From contig NC_015559.1 of NCBI RefSeq assembly GCF_000214215.1, positions 372,001 through 436,000 on the forward strand: DNA of 64,000 bases. Reading direction: 5' to 3'. The stretch is from Marinomonas posidonica IVIA-Po-181 (GTDB lineage Bacteria; Pseudomonadota; Gammaproteobacteria; Pseudomonadales; Marinomonadaceae). A program made the position numbers and the translations under genes. How positions within the stretch are numbered: position 1 is the first letter of the stretch; each line of letters starts with the position of its first letter. The notes below the pieces were generated by a model. It was given only the letters and a program-made list of their open reading frames with translations. It was not told the origin of the DNA and made no database searches. Shown piece after piece: positions 45,061-55,089 of this stretch.

Positions 45061-45471
45061 TTAGAGGGTGAAAGCGGGAAAACTGGCAGCAAACTTCTGG
45101 ATCCATTCGGCTGCGGCTTCATTGTAGTTTAAGCGCCGGCCTTGGTTTTTTGCTTGGCGTCGATAATGCTCTATTTGCGAGAGTTGCTCTATCATACGCA
45201 CACAATAACATTCTTCTTTGGTAGGAAATTCGATCGCAATTAAATAGCCTTCGCTTTCCTTATTACACCAAGCAATGCGCCCAGAGACACAGAAATTTGG
45301 GTCAATTTCTTCCAATGTTATTTCTACTGAACAGCCATTTCTAAATGGGTTTAAGCTCAAGTAGGTAATACCGACAAAGCCATCTCTATTCTCACAAATA
45401 GAAGGGAAAGGCTGATCTTCAATTAGGGTAATCTCTAACGGAAGGTCTCTCGGATGTGCTACAAATTCCAT
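45061..45471 (-). CDS. PilZ-like domain protein
   Basis: A 136-residue protein whose middle (GRIAWCNKESEGYLIAIEFP) and following MIEQLSQIEHYRRQ resemble short PilZ proteins of Pseudomonas and marine relatives. A full cyclic-di-GMP binding RxxxR plus D/NxSxxG signature is not evident, so nucleotide binding is doubtful. It lies 23 bases upstream of the DUF501 gene and probably shares its transcript. Confidence 0.65.
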   Translation of the reverse strand: MEFVAHPRDLPLEITLIEDQPFPSICENRDGFVGITYLSLNPFRNGCSVEITLEEIDPNFCVSGRIAWCNKESEGYLIAIEFPTKEECYCVRMIEQLSQIEHYRRQAKNQGRRLNYNEAAAEWIQKFAASFPAFTL

Positions 45472-45678
45472 CACAAAAAAGCCAGCTTTTAATTCATATA
45501 GTCAAGTGATCGGCCAAAACGGCTGAGTGTTTAAAAAAGAAAGCGAATTGTACGCTTTTTGTCCTGCCTGTACAGACGGATTTTAAGATGCGTTGAATCA
45601 AGTTCATAACTTCTACTTATATACAGATTGCCCTAGGCGTTTTACTCGATGCTACCTTATTTATTTGCGGATATGAAC

Positions 45679-47097
45679 TTAGTTTTTGCTAACTTGTTGA
45701 TAGCAAAGCTTTCCTAACTCTTTTAGTGCAATATCTGTGTTGTAGTCCCAATTTAGGGCGTAGTTTAGGCGAAAGTGATGGCCGAATTGGTTGTGAAGGC
45801 TAAAAGCCAATCCCGGTAAGATTCCAATGTTTTTTTCCAGTGCTTGAGCGTGCAGCTTCATAGTGTCAATGTCGGTAGGCAGGCTGACCCATAATAGAAA
45901 TCCTCCCTTCGGAGTCGAAGTGTGAGTGCCTTCCGGAAAATGCGCTTTTATCTGCTCCTGACAGCGAGCCAAATTTTCTTGGTAGGTGGCTCGGGTTTTT
46001 CGTAGATGACGATCATAGGCACCATTCTCTAAAAAATTTGCAATGGCGGTTTGCGTCAGTGTGGGAATGGCCAAAGATTGAACATAGGCAAGGTGTTCAA
46101 TGGGGGCTTGAAAACGTCCGCCAATAATCCAGCCAATACGAAACCCAGGGGCGATGCTTTTTGAAAAAGAGCTGGTATAGATAACTCGATTATAGACATC
46201 GTCGGCTTTCAAAGCTCGCTCGCGTTTATCTTGGTAGCTCAATTCACCATACACATCGTCTTCAATAATAATGAAATCATGATCGTTGGACTGTTTGATC
46301 AGACGTTGACGTGCTTGATGGCTTAATGTCGCCCCCGTTGGGTTTTGATTATTGGGTGTCACGATACAGGCTTTAATGTCCTGTTGTTGATTGGCCATTT
46401 CTAATTGGTCGAGATCAAGGCCGGTGACGGTCGAACAGGTGATTTCAATCGCATTCAGTTTGAGAACTTCTATGGCTTGCAAGACACCGTGGTAGGCTGG
46501 GCTTTCAATGGCAATAGTGTCGCCAGCTTTGGTAACGGCTTGAAGCGCAAGCATCAAGGCGTTTTGGCAACCTAGTGTGATGGTGATGTCGTTGGGCTGC
46601 AATTGGCAGCCACTGTCCAACATACGAATGGCGATTTGCCTTCTTAAGGCCAGTGATCCAGGGGTAAATTCGTATTCGGCACAAATTTCTGGCTCCAGAC
46701 GCATTAAGCGGCCAACCGAGCGCTGTAGTTGTCGAATCGGTAAAAAGTGGCTTTTCGGAATGGCAGCGCCAAACTGAACGATGTTTTCGTCTTGGGACAC
46801 ATGCAGCAGTTTGTGTAGTAGTGCGTGGACACTTTGTTCTTGTTTGACTGTCTCTAGTGGTAATTCAGTACTGAGCTTGAGGCGGTTTTCCTGGACAAAA
46901 TAACCTTTCTGAGGACGTGCTTTGATGACACCTCTGTCCTCTAGCAAACTGTAAGCTTGAAGTACCGTTGCGACACTGACTTCTAATTGTTTACTGGATT
47001 TACGAACAGAAGGGATTTTGACGCCAGGCAAAAAAATACCTTCTTGGATTTGTTGCTCAATTTGATTGGCAATCTTTTCGTAAAGAGGAAGGTCCAT
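45679..47097 (-). CDS. MocR-type regulator (GntR HTH fused to aminotransferase fold)
   Basis: A 472-residue regulator. The GntR winged helix covers about residues 1-70 (YEKIANQIEQQIQEGIFLPG, PSVRKSSKQLEVSVATVLQ). A class I aminotransferase-like domain follows, with TPNNQNPTGATLS and the PLP lysine in SSFSKSIAPGFRIGWI. MocR proteins often control vitamin B6, GABA or amino-acid genes; the target is not evident. Divergent from the chemoreceptor gene at 47335. Confidence 0.92.
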   Translation of the reverse strand: MDLPLYEKIANQIEQQIQEGIFLPGVKIPSVRKSSKQLEVSVATVLQAYSLLEDRGVIKARPQKGYFVQENRLKLSTELPLETVKQEQSVHALLHKLLHVSQDENIVQFGAAIPKSHFLPIRQLQRSVGRLMRLEPEICAEYEFTPGSLALRRQIAIRMLDSGCQLQPNDITITLGCQNALMLALQAVTKAGDTIAIESPAYHGVLQAIEVLKLNAIEITCSTVTGLDLDQLEMANQQQDIKACIVTPNNQNPTGATLSHQARQRLIKQSNDHDFIIIEDDVYGELSYQDKRERALKADDVYNRVIYTSSFSKSIAPGFRIGWIIGGRFQAPIEHLAYVQSLAIPTLTQTAIANFLENGAYDRHLRKTRATYQENLARCQEQIKAHFPEGTHTSTPKGGFLLWVSLPTDIDTMKLHAQALEKNIGILPGLAFSLHNQFGHHFRLNYALNWDYNTDIALKELGKLCYQQVSKN

Positions 47098-47334
47098 AAT
47101 GGTTGCGTAAGGTTCTTGTATCGATTAAAGAGAGTAAATCTAACAGATCACTAGATCGAAGGAAATGTAAGACGCAGATTGAAGACATTGCAATGAAAAG
47201 TCGCAAATTGTCATGTTTAGATTATTAAACAGTGTAAATAAAGTGTTATGATTTTGATTGAATGGTCAAAATATGATGTTTTCGCCTTGGTTTGCGAAAT
47301 AAAAAAAATACTTAGTGTGAAAAAGAGGGCGTAT

Positions 47335-49311
47335 ATGTCGTTATCTGTTATTCAGAGGATTTTACTTGGCTTCGGTGTGTTGTTGGTATTGTTGCTAACC
47401 ATTGCAGTGGCGGGATTTGAAGGCACGAATAAGGTGGAAGATCGGCTCAATGTTGTTACCGGTAAAGTGTCCAACATTATGGTGAACAGTAATAAGCTAA
47501 GGGATGACCTTGCCCTGTCGAATGCGACCGTATTGCAATATCTGTTGAGTAAATCCCCCGAGTCTCTTGACGTTTTATCACAGCGATTCGCTAGTTTGAC
47601 AACCCAATATCAAGAGATTTCAAGTAACTTAGCCGATGATTTTCAAAATTCTCCTATGATGCAAGACGCCTTGACTAAGATTGATCAAGAAGTTGATGCT
47701 TTCATGCAGCTAACGGATGTGGCGTTTTCGAATCACAAAAGAATGTTGGAACTACAAGCCACTATTCCGGACGAAAAACTGGATTTAAAAGACGCCATTA
47801 ATTTCACATCTGAAGATTTATCCTTTTTGCAAGAAGGTGGTGATACTTCTGAAATTCAATTTGCGGCTTCTTATATGGTGAGCCAAGCGCAAAGCTTGCA
47901 GGTGACGGTGAATGACTATTTTGACTTGCGTGACTTAACCAGTATGCAAAGTTTGCGCGATGACATGGTCTCAGTGATTGGCAGTTTGAGAGAAAAGCAA
48001 GACTACCTCAAAGATGACAACATTAATGGATTGATTGATGAAGTGGATGTCAGTGTGCAGTCGGACGATGGCGTCATTAATAAGTATTTTGAAAATACAC
48101 GCTTAACACAAGAATCAGAACAATTGGCGAAACAGTTGTCTGACAGTATGAAACTTGTGGATGAATCGGTGCAGCTTCTGCTGACGGAAGCCAATCAGAT
48201 GGCCACGGTTGCGAAAGAAGAAGCAAGCAGTGCGGCGAATTTATCTCGTTTGGTTATTTCTGTGGTGTTTGTGGTGTCTATTGTGATCGCCATTTTAGTT
48301 GCGTTATGGGTAAGTCGAAGCATTCGTTCTCCATTGAAAGAAGTAATGCGAGTGCTAGGGCTGATTTCAGAAGGGGACTTTACACAGCGTAGCCAGGTTA
48401 AAACCAAAGATGAATTTGGAGAACTGTCTGGTTGGGTCAATGGTTTGGTCGAAAGGTTGCAAAAAGTGATGGCTGAAATTGATCAGTCTTCGACTGAGGT
48501 TGCCGCATCCGCTAATAGTAATGTGCACATAGCTGGTGAGTCGAAGCGCTTAATGGGCTCGCAAAATGAACGCACTACGGAAGTGGCCTCTTCTATGTCT
48601 GAAATGGCATCAACGGTTGAACAGGTAGCGAAAAGTTCTGAGTTTATTTTGCATCAAATCCAATCGGCGGATCAAAGGGCTGGCCAAAATCGCACTCAAA
48701 TGGACGCTAATATTGCCAAAATTGAAGCGTTGTTAGCGCAAATTGAAGAGTCGACCAGTGTGGTGAATCAGCTGGATGAATACTCCAAAAACATCGACAG
48801 TATTTTGGATGTGATTCAAGACATTGCCGAGCAGACTAACTTATTGGCTCTCAATGCCGCAATTGAAGCAGCGCGAGCTGGCGAACAAGGTCGAGGCTTT
48901 GCTGTTGTGGCTGATGAAGTGCGAACTCTGGCGACTCGAACACACAGTTCAACGGAAGAAATTCAGAGAGTGATTGCGCAATTGCAACAGGGCGTGAAGA
49001 AAGCCGTTGGTAGCATGGAAGAAAGCCGACAAAGTGCGACTTCCAGTGTTGGCGAGGCTCGTTCGGTTGGGGAATCTTTATCTGAATTGCAAAATAATAT
49101 GGTAGAAATTCGGGATTTGAGTACACAAATCGCCACCGCCGCAGAACAGCAATCGGCGGTCGCACATGAAATCAGTGATAATGTCATCGAGATTTCAAGC
49201 ATGTCTGAAGAAGCCGCGTCAGGCGCGGATAAGAGTGCTCATGATAGTGAAGATTTATCCGCCTTAGCGTCTCGCCAAAAAGAATTGCTCAGTCAATTCA
49301 AGATTGTTTAA
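47335..49311 (+). CDS. Methyl-accepting chemotaxis protein
   Basis: A 658-residue transmembrane chemoreceptor. TM1 is near residues 8-30 ([19 protein letters not shown]), a helical periplasmic sensor of about 270 residues follows, then TM2 ([20 protein letters not shown]), HAMP and a signalling domain with the conserved tip [20 protein letters not shown]. The ATG at 47335 directly precedes TM1 and has AGAGGG upstream. The ligand is unknown. Confidence 0.93.
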   Translation: MSLSVIQRILLGFGVLLVLLLTIAVAGFEGTNKVEDRLNVVTGKVSNIMVNSNKLRDDLALSNATVLQYLLSKSPESLDVLSQRFASLTTQYQEISSNLADDFQNSPMMQDALTKIDQEVDAFMQLTDVAFSNHKRMLELQATIPDEKLDLKDAINFTSEDLSFLQEGGDTSEIQFAASYMVSQAQSLQVTVNDYFDLRDLTSMQSLRDDMVSVIGSLREKQDYLKDDNINGLIDEVDVSVQSDDGVINKYFENTRLTQESEQLAKQLSDSMKLVDESVQLLLTEANQMATVAKEEASSAANLSRLVISVVFVVSIVIAILVALWVSRSIRSPLKEVMRVLGLISEGDFTQRSQVKTKDEFGELSGWVNGLVERLQKVMAEIDQSSTEVAASANSNVHIAGESKRLMGSQNERTTEVASSMSEMASTVEQVAKSSEFILHQIQSADQRAGQNRTQMDANIAKIEALLAQIEESTSVVNQLDEYSKNIDSILDVIQDIAEQTNLLALNAAIEAARAGEQGRGFAVVADEVRTLATRTHSSTEEIQRVIAQLQQGVKKAVGSMEESRQSATSSVGEARSVGESLSELQNNMVEIRDLSTQIATAAEQQSAVAHEISDNVIEISSMSEEAASGADKSAHDSEDLSALASRQKELLSQFKIV

Positions 49312-49372
49312 TAGTTTTTTATCAGAGGGTTGCGGTAATATAACGCAACCTTATTCTCTGGAGATAAATAGA

Positions 49373-49852
49373 ATGTCGATTCTTGTTGGTGATATGTTGC
49401 CATATGGCTCGTTTCAGGTAATGGGAGAAGAGGGTCCTGAGACCATCGATGTAACCGAATTTTTCACGGATAAAACCGTGCTTATGTTTGCTTTACCGGG
49501 TGCATTTACACGGACTTGTAGTACCAGTCATTTGCCGAGCTTTGTGGTTCATTTCGATGCTTTGAAGGAAAAAGGCATAGACGAAATTGTTTGTTTGTCC
49601 GTAAATGATGTTTTTGTCATGCATGCTTGGGGCCAAGCGAATAATGCTGAGAAGCTCATCATGGCCTCTGATGGATTGGCTGAATTTACTTGTTCAATGG
49701 GATTAGAGTTGGATATTTCAGCAGCGAAAATGGGCATTCGTAGTCGTCGTTATGCCATGCTTGTTCGTAACGGCATCGTGCAAGAGTTATGGCTTGATGA
49801 GCCGGGCGAGTACAAGGTGAGTTCGGCCGAATATGTGTTAAGCCAGTTATAA
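49373..49852 (+). CDS. Peroxiredoxin (Prx5/AhpE-like, glutaredoxin-type)
   Basis: A 159-residue thiol peroxidase with the active-site motif PGAFTRTCSTSHLPSF; the cysteine in TCS is the peroxidatic one. VNDVFVMHAWGQ and a C-terminal RYAMLVRNGIVQ fit the Prx5 group, which reduces peroxides and is regenerated by glutaredoxin or thioredoxin. The ATG at 49373 has GGAG upstream; a longer frame overlaps the chemoreceptor end. Confidence 0.92.
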   Translation: MSILVGDMLPYGSFQVMGEEGPETIDVTEFFTDKTVLMFALPGAFTRTCSTSHLPSFVVHFDALKEKGIDEIVCLSVNDVFVMHAWGQANNAEKLIMASDGLAEFTCSMGLELDISAAKMGIRSRRYAMLVRNGIVQELWLDEPGEYKVSSAEYVLSQL

Positions 49853-49874
49853 TACTATTTTGATTGATTTGAAG

Positions 49875-49896
49875 AGCCGCTTGATGCGGCTTTTTT
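49875..49896 (+). terminator. Peroxiredoxin gene terminator
   Basis: Stem AGCCGC/GCGGCT with loop TTGAT, followed by six T. Confidence 0.9.
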
Positions 49897-49955
49897 ATGC
49901 CTGAAATTCAGTTCATTCAAAATCGCTATCTCAAAATGTAATACCCTTTCGGTTA

Positions 49956-50044
49956 AAATGAAATAGCCAAATTCCGTTCGGAAATCAATACTCTCAAACA
50001 AATCAAAAAATGAAATAGTGCGTTTATTGCGTCAGTCTATTTCA
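49956..50044 (+). promoter_or_regulatory. Repeated operator-like sites upstream of the protocatechuate operon
   Basis: AAATGAAATAG occurs twice (49956-49966 and 50008-50018), 52 bases apart, about five helical turns. Its core TGAAATAG also occurs inverted as CTATTTCA at 50037-50044. Between the direct copies lies a palindrome TTCCG-TT-CGGAA (49972-49983). They stand just upstream of the ligJ start and look like binding sites for a pathway regulator, possibly the LysR protein encoded at 58967. The assignment is inferred. Confidence 0.55.
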
Positions 50045-50082
50045 CTTTGTTTGTTACTTTAATAAGAATAGAGAGTTGTAAC

Positions 50083-51090
50083 ATGATTATAGATTGCCAC
50101 GGTCACTATACGACAACCCCGCCAGGCGTTGGGGAATACCGAGATAAGCAAAAAGATCAGGTCGCGAAAGATCCAGCCTTTGTTGGAGAAAAAGGCAAGG
50201 TGGTCGTGTCAGATGATGAAATTCGGGACAGTATTGTGAATAACCAGCTTAGGTTACAACAAGAGCGTGGCACTGACCTTACTATCTTTTCTCCTCGTGC
50301 AAGTTGGATGGGGCACCATATTGGTAATGAGCATACCAGCCAATATTGGACGGAACACCAGAATGACTTGATCCGTCGAGTGTGTGATTTGTTCCCAGAA
50401 AACTTTGCGCCTGTTGCGCAACTGCCACAATCTCCTGGTGTTGATCCTGCTAAGTCTGTTGCTGAAATAGTCAGAACGGTAGAGCAAATGGGTTTTATCG
50501 GTATTAACTTAAACCCAGACCCAAGTGGTGGTTTCTGGCAAGACGCTTCGCTGGGCGACCGCTCATTTTATCCAATTTACGAAAAAATGTGTGAATATGA
50601 CATTCCTGCCATGATACATGTGTCGGCCGCTTGTAATGATTGTTTCCACACTACGGGCTCTCATTATTTAGGCGCCGATACAACCGGTTTCCAACAGCTA
50701 ATGATGTCCGACGTGTTTAAAGACTTCCCTGAATTGAAAGTCATTATTCCACATGGTGGTGGTGCCGTTCCTTATCATTGGGGACGTTTCCGTGGCTTGG
50801 CGCAAGACCAAGGGTTTGATTTGGCTGAGCGCGTTTTGAATAACGTTTATTTTGACACTTGTGTGTATCACCAGCGTGGTATCGATTTGCTGTTAGACAT
50901 TATTCCGACGAAAAATATCTTATTTGCCTCAGAAATGATTGGCGCGGTTCGTGGCGTTGACCCTGAAACCGGTCATTACTTTGACGATACTAAGCGCTAT
51001 ATTGATAACAATACGGTGCTTACCGCCGAACAAAAACAAGAAATTTTCGAAGGTAATGCGCGTCGCGTGTTCAGTCGTCTGAAAGCATAA
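50083..51090 (+). CDS. ligJ: 4-oxalomesaconate hydratase LigJ (amidohydrolase family)
   Basis: A 335-residue zinc amidohydrolase-fold enzyme that adds water to 4-oxalomesaconate to give 4-carboxy-4-hydroxy-2-oxoadipate. The metal-binding D-x-H-x-H appears in [10 protein letters not shown], with further histidines in [14 protein letters not shown] and [15 protein letters not shown] near the end, as in the Sphingobium LigJ. The ATG at 50083 is preceded by AGAGAG. First gene of the operon; the next gene, ligK, is 10 bases away. It is unrelated in fold to the GalB-like enzyme at 13633. Confidence 0.92.
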   Translation: MIIDCHGHYTTTPPGVGEYRDKQKDQVAKDPAFVGEKGKVVVSDDEIRDSIVNNQLRLQQERGTDLTIFSPRASWMGHHIGNEHTSQYWTEHQNDLIRRVCDLFPENFAPVAQLPQSPGVDPAKSVAEIVRTVEQMGFIGINLNPDPSGGFWQDASLGDRSFYPIYEKMCEYDIPAMIHVSAACNDCFHTTGSHYLGADTTGFQQLMMSDVFKDFPELKVIIPHGGGAVPYHWGRFRGLAQDQGFDLAERVLNNVYFDTCVYHQRGIDLLLDIIPTKNILFASEMIGAVRGVDPETGHYFDDTKRYIDNNTVLTAEQKQEIFEGNARRVFSRLKA

Positions 51091-51100
51091 GGGGAAAAGA

Positions 51101-51778
51101 ATGCGAGAAAATATCGTAGTTCAACATATTGAGCGAGCCGATCAATCTGTCATTGATGGTTTAGCAGAATGTGGTGTCGCGACCATTCATGAGTCTCAAG
51201 GTCGAGTTGGCTTGTTAGCGCACTATATGCGCCCTATTCAAATGGATAAAACCATTGCCGGTTCGGCGGTGACCATTTCAGGCGCGGCAGGTGATAACTG
51301 GATGATGCATGTGGCCATTGAACAATGTCAGGCAGGAGATGTGATGGTGTTTGCACCAACCTCGCCGTCCAATCATGGTTTTTTTGGTGATTTGTTAGCG
51401 ACGTCTGCTCAATCTCGAGGTGTGGTGGGATTGGTCATTGATGGTGGGGTTCGTGATACACGAGATCTACGTCAGATGGATTTCCCTGTGTGGTCGAAAG
51501 CGATCTTTTCGGAAGGCACGATTAAAGAAACCGTTGGGTCCGTCAATGTCTCAATCGTCTGTGCAGATGAAACGGTTCATGCGGGCGATGTGATAGTAGC
51601 TGATGATGACGGTGTGGTGGTAGTACGTCGTGAGAAAGCGGCTGAAGTATTGGAATTAGCTCGTGCTCGAATGGCGAACGAAGAAGCTAAAAGAGTGCGT
51701 ATGGCCAATGGTGAATTAGGTTTAGACATTTACGACATGCGCCCGCGTCTAAAAGAGAAAGGGTTGAAGTATGTCTAA
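51101..51778 (+). CDS. ligK: 4-carboxy-4-hydroxy-2-oxoadipate aldolase
   Basis: A 225-residue class II aldolase of the RraA/HMG aldolase fold. It splits 4-carboxy-4-hydroxy-2-oxoadipate into pyruvate and oxaloacetate, the last step. [20 protein letters not shown] is the active-site region. [20 protein letters not shown] is also typical. GGGGAAAAG precedes the ATG. It overlaps galD by 8 bases. Known as LigK, ProA or GalC in different species. Confidence 0.93.
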   Translation: MRENIVVQHIERADQSVIDGLAECGVATIHESQGRVGLLAHYMRPIQMDKTIAGSAVTISGAAGDNWMMHVAIEQCQAGDVMVFAPTSPSNHGFFGDLLATSAQSRGVVGLVIDGGVRDTRDLRQMDFPVWSKAIFSEGTIKETVGSVNVSIVCADETVHAGDVIVADDDGVVVVRREKAAEVLELARARMANEEAKRVRMANGELGLDIYDMRPRLKEKGLKYV

Positions 51779-52841
51779 CGGCATTGCTTGCATGTGGATG
51801 CGTGGCGGCACCTCAAAAGGGGCTTATTTTCTAGAGCAAGATTTGCCCATCGATGTGGCGGAACGTGATGCTTTGTTGTTACGCATTATGGGCTCACCAG
51901 ATGAACGTCAAATAGACGGTATTGGTGGCGCGGACCCATTGGCGTCCAAAGTCGCGATCGTAAAAAAAGCCCGTCGTGACGATGCGGACGTAGAGTATTT
52001 GTTTCTGCAAGTGTTTGTCGATCAAGCTGTGGTCACCGATGCGCAAAATTGTGGCAACATATTAGCGGGTGTTGGTCCTTTTGCGATCGAAAGAGGTTTA
52101 GTTAAAGCCTCTGAAGGTGAAACGTCAGTGCGTATTTTCATGGAGAACACCCAGCAAATCGCCGTCGCTCGTGTATTGGTCAAAAACGGTGAGGTTCAGT
52201 ACGAAGGGAAGGCTCGAATTGATGGCGTGCCGGGTTTTTCAGCCCCTGTACCAATTGTTTTCCAAGATACAGCAGGTTCGACTTGTGGGGCATTGTTACC
52301 AACTGGCAATGTGGTGGATGTGATTGATGGTGTGGCGGTTACCTGCATTGACAATGGCATGCCCGTGGTTGTTCTTAAAGCGTCTGATATGGGCATTATG
52401 GGCAGTGAGACACGAGAACAACTGGAAGCCAATGAGACGTTAAAAGCTAAGTTGGAATCGATTCGTTTACAGGTCGGCCCCATGATGAATTTGGGGGATG
52501 TCACGGCGAAATCGGTACCTAAAATGTCGATGGTCAGTGCACCGAGCGAAGGCGGTGCGATTTCTACTCGCACTTTTATTCCTCACCGCTGCCATGCTTC
52601 GATTGGGGTGCTAGGTGCTGTTAGTGTGGCGACCGCGGCGATTTTAGAAGGCTCGCCTGCTCATGAGCTGGCGCATTATACCGATGGTGAACGCATGTCA
52701 CTGGATGTTGAGCATCCGATTGGTGCCATGACCGTTATATTAGATAAGAATTCACAAGGTCAATTGGAGAGTGCGGCGATTCTGCGTACCACTAGGAAAT
52801 TGTTTGATGGGCAGGTCTTCGCTCATGCAAGCGGCTTGTGA
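51771..52841 (+). CDS. galD: 4-oxalomesaconate tautomerase
   Basis: A 356-residue PrpF/diaminopimelate-epimerase-fold isomerase. It begins [17 protein letters not shown], and [19 protein letters not shown] and [11 protein letters not shown] hold the two cysteine regions. GalD (LigU in Sphingobium) converts the keto form of 4-oxalomesaconate to the enol form used by the hydratase. Length and the operon position between ligK and ligI fit this role rather than methylaconitate isomerase. Confidence 0.9.
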   Translation: MSNGIACMWMRGGTSKGAYFLEQDLPIDVAERDALLLRIMGSPDERQIDGIGGADPLASKVAIVKKARRDDADVEYLFLQVFVDQAVVTDAQNCGNILAGVGPFAIERGLVKASEGETSVRIFMENTQQIAVARVLVKNGEVQYEGKARIDGVPGFSAPVPIVFQDTAGSTCGALLPTGNVVDVIDGVAVTCIDNGMPVVVLKASDMGIMGSETREQLEANETLKAKLESIRLQVGPMMNLGDVTAKSVPKMSMVSAPSEGGAISTRTFIPHRCHASIGVLGAVSVATAAILEGSPAHELAHYTDGERMSLDVEHPIGAMTVILDKNSQGQLESAAILRTTRKLFDGQVFAHASGL

Positions 52842-52880
52842 ATCGATTGATTAAAACAATGATAAATAAGGCATTCGATT

Positions 52881-53753
52881 ATGATGGACAAAACCTACAT
52901 TCCATTTCATTCCAACCCGACAAAACCAGCCTTCCAAGCACCTGAAGGGGCGGTCGATGCACACTGTCACGTATTTGGTCCAGCGGATAAGTTTCCGTAT
53001 CATCCGAAACGCAAATATACCCCTTGCGATGCTTCAAAAGAGCAGTTGTTCGCTTTGCGTGACCACCTAGGTTTTTCCCGTAACGTGATTGTGCAGGCTT
53101 CTTGTCACAGTACTGATAATTCGGCCCTAATAGATGCACTAGAAAGCGCTGGCGATCTGGCACGTGGGGTGGCGTTTGTGGATGATTCTATTACCCATGC
53201 AGAGCTTGAAAAAATGCATGCGGCTGGTGTTCGTGGTGTGCGTTTTAACTTTGTAAAACGCTTGGTAGACAGTACGCCTAAGGAAGTTTATTTTTCCATT
53301 GCCGATAAAATTCGTCCTTTCGGTTGGCATATAGTGGTGTATTTTGAAGCAGCGGATCTGGAAGAGTTAATTCCTTTTCTGAAGTCATTAAACACGACGA
53401 TTGTTGTGGACCACATGGGGACACCTAACGTCGCCAATGGTATCGATCATCCAGACTTCCAGCGCTTTGTTAACTTTATGGCGGACAACGATAACGTTTG
53501 GTGTAAGGTCAGCTGTCCTGAACGTTTAACGCAACATGCGCCGGACTATTCAGATGTCTATCCTTTTGCACGTACGTTGGTGGAGCAGTTTTCTGATCGT
53601 GTGTTGTGGGGAACAGATTGGCCACATCCAAACATGAAAGTGGAAGCGCCAAATGATGGCCATCTAGTGGATGTTATTCCTCATATTGCAACGACGTTAA
53701 AGCAACAGCAGGCTTTGCTGGTGGATAACCCAATGCGTCTTTATTGGGCGTAG
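52881..53753 (+). CDS. ligI: 2-pyrone-4,6-dicarboxylate hydrolase
   Basis: A 290-residue amidohydrolase that opens the lactone ring of 2-pyrone-4,6-dicarboxylate to 4-oxalomesaconate. VDAHCHVFGPADKFPY (H-x-H), RGVRFNF, VVDHMGTPN and LWGTDWPHPN are the LigI motifs. Unlike most of its superfamily, LigI works without a metal. AAGG lies 9 bases before the ATG at 52881; the next ATG is 3 bases on. Confidence 0.95.
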   Translation: MMDKTYIPFHSNPTKPAFQAPEGAVDAHCHVFGPADKFPYHPKRKYTPCDASKEQLFALRDHLGFSRNVIVQASCHSTDNSALIDALESAGDLARGVAFVDDSITHAELEKMHAAGVRGVRFNFVKRLVDSTPKEVYFSIADKIRPFGWHIVVYFEAADLEELIPFLKSLNTTIVVDHMGTPNVANGIDHPDFQRFVNFMADNDNVWCKVSCPERLTQHAPDYSDVYPFARTLVEQFSDRVLWGTDWPHPNMKVEAPNDGHLVDVIPHIATTLKQQQALLVDNPMRLYWA

Positions 53754-53795
53754 TATGTTACTCCAGTTATGGACAAACAAAATAAAAAGGTATGA

Positions 53796-54161
53796 ATGAT
53801 GACAGCAAATGATCCGACTCAACCTGTACCGGGCACTTACCTGTTTGATGGCAAGATGGCAAAGAAAGGTTATGGCCTGAACAAAATGTGTTACTCGTTT
53901 AATGAGCAGTCTGCTCGTGATGAGTTCAACAAAGACCCAGATGCCTATTGCGCCAAATTTGGTTTAACGGAAGCACAGATTAAGGCCATTCATGAGCGAG
54001 ATATCATTGGTCTATTGCAACAAGGCGGCAGTATTTATTATGTGGCTAAGTTTGCTGGCCTGCTAAAGCTGAATATGCAAGACATTGGCGCGATCCAAAC
54101 GGGTATGAGTCTAGATGAATTTAAAGCCATGCTGGTTAAACGTGGCTCAGGAGAAGAGTAA
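53796..54161 (+). CDS. ligA: Protocatechuate 4,5-dioxygenase alpha subunit
   Basis: A 121-residue small subunit of the extradiol dioxygenase that cleaves protocatechuate between C4 and C5. GTYLFDGKMAKKGYGLNKMC and the helical remainder match LigA. The ATG at 53799 is nearly as good a start. The stop shares one base with the ligB start (TAATG), as is usual for an obligate two-subunit enzyme. Confidence 0.95.
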   Translation: MMTANDPTQPVPGTYLFDGKMAKKGYGLNKMCYSFNEQSARDEFNKDPDAYCAKFGLTEAQIKAIHERDIIGLLQQGGSIYYVAKFAGLLKLNMQDIGAIQTGMSLDEFKAMLVKRGSGEE

Positions 54162-55009
54162 TGGCGAATATTATTGGCGCGGTAACAACCTCCCATATCC
54201 CTGCGATTGCCAATGCCATGGCAAACAAAGCAGAAGAAACACCCTATTGGAAACCTTTTTTTGACGGTTATCCCCCGGTCCGTAAATGGCTAAATGAGAA
54301 AAAGCCGGATGTGATTGTGCTTTTTTATAACGATCATGGTTTGGAGTTCTTTATTGATAAGAAGCCGACTTTTGCGATTGGTGTGGCGGATGAATATCAT
54401 AATTCAGACGAAGGGTGGGGCATTGCTACTATTCCTCCAGTGACGGGGGAGTCTGAGTTGTCTTGGCATATTGCTAATAGCTTAGTGGAAGATGGTTTTG
54501 ATATGACCATTTGTCAAGAAATGAAGGTTGATCACGGTTTAACCGTACCTTTGAGTTTGATGTGGCCAGGCAATGATTATGGCCATGTAAAAGTCATACC
54601 AGTTTGCATAAACTGTGAGCAACACCCAATGCCACAACCGAAGCGCTGTTACGCTTTAGGCCAAGCGATTGGTAAGGCGATCGAGTCGTTTGATTCGGAG
54701 ATGACGGTGGCTATTTTCGGTACGGGCGGCTTATCACATCAATTAGATGGCGAGGCGGCTGGTACATTGAATCGTCAGTTTGACCTTGAGTGTATGGATA
54801 AGCTTGTCGAATGTCCTGAAGAGCTGACCACATACTCTAATCTAGATTTGGTGAAAATCGGCGGTGCGCAAACGGTTGAACTTAATATGTGGATTGCCAT
54901 GCGTGGAGTACTGCGTGGAAAGGTGACTGAGCTGCATCGTAATTATCATGCACCGATTTCCAATACTGGCGCTGGACTCCTATTACTTGAGCATGAAATG
55001 CCCAAATAA
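54161..55009 (+). CDS. ligB: Protocatechuate 4,5-dioxygenase beta (catalytic) subunit
   Basis: A 282-residue type II extradiol dioxygenase carrying the Fe(II) site. Likely ligands are H12 (TTSHIPAIANAM) and H59 (YNDHGLEFF), with a glutamate near the C-terminus (LNMWIAMRG follows VE). GTGGLSHQL holds the catalytic histidine. The product is 4-carboxy-2-hydroxymuconate semialdehyde, the substrate of LigC. Last gene of the operon. A gallate dioxygenase would be a longer single chain, so protocatechuate is the likely substrate. Confidence 0.95.
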   Translation: MANIIGAVTTSHIPAIANAMANKAEETPYWKPFFDGYPPVRKWLNEKKPDVIVLFYNDHGLEFFIDKKPTFAIGVADEYHNSDEGWGIATIPPVTGESELSWHIANSLVEDGFDMTICQEMKVDHGLTVPLSLMWPGNDYGHVKVIPVCINCEQHPMPQPKRCYALGQAIGKAIESFDSEMTVAIFGTGGLSHQLDGEAAGTLNRQFDLECMDKLVECPEELTTYSNLDLVKIGGAQTVELNMWIAMRGVLRGKVTELHRNYHAPISNTGAGLLLLEHEMPK

Positions 55010-55024
55010 ACCATGTCATGATCA

Positions 55025-55056
55025 CAAAAAACGCGCTCAAATGAGCGCGTTTTTTT
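55025..55056. terminator. Terminator after ligB, shared with the convergent chemoreceptor gene
   Basis: Perfect stem ACGCGCTC/GAGCGCGT, flanked by A and T runs, loop AAAT; it can act on both strands. Confidence 0.92.
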
Positions 55057-55089
55057 ATGTCTATGTGAACAGTAAGAAAGTAAGAAGGC

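Noticed and set aside
54161..55009. Gallate dioxygenase instead of protocatechuate 4,5-dioxygenase
   Set aside because: Gallate dioxygenase is a longer single chain; here separate small and large subunits are present.
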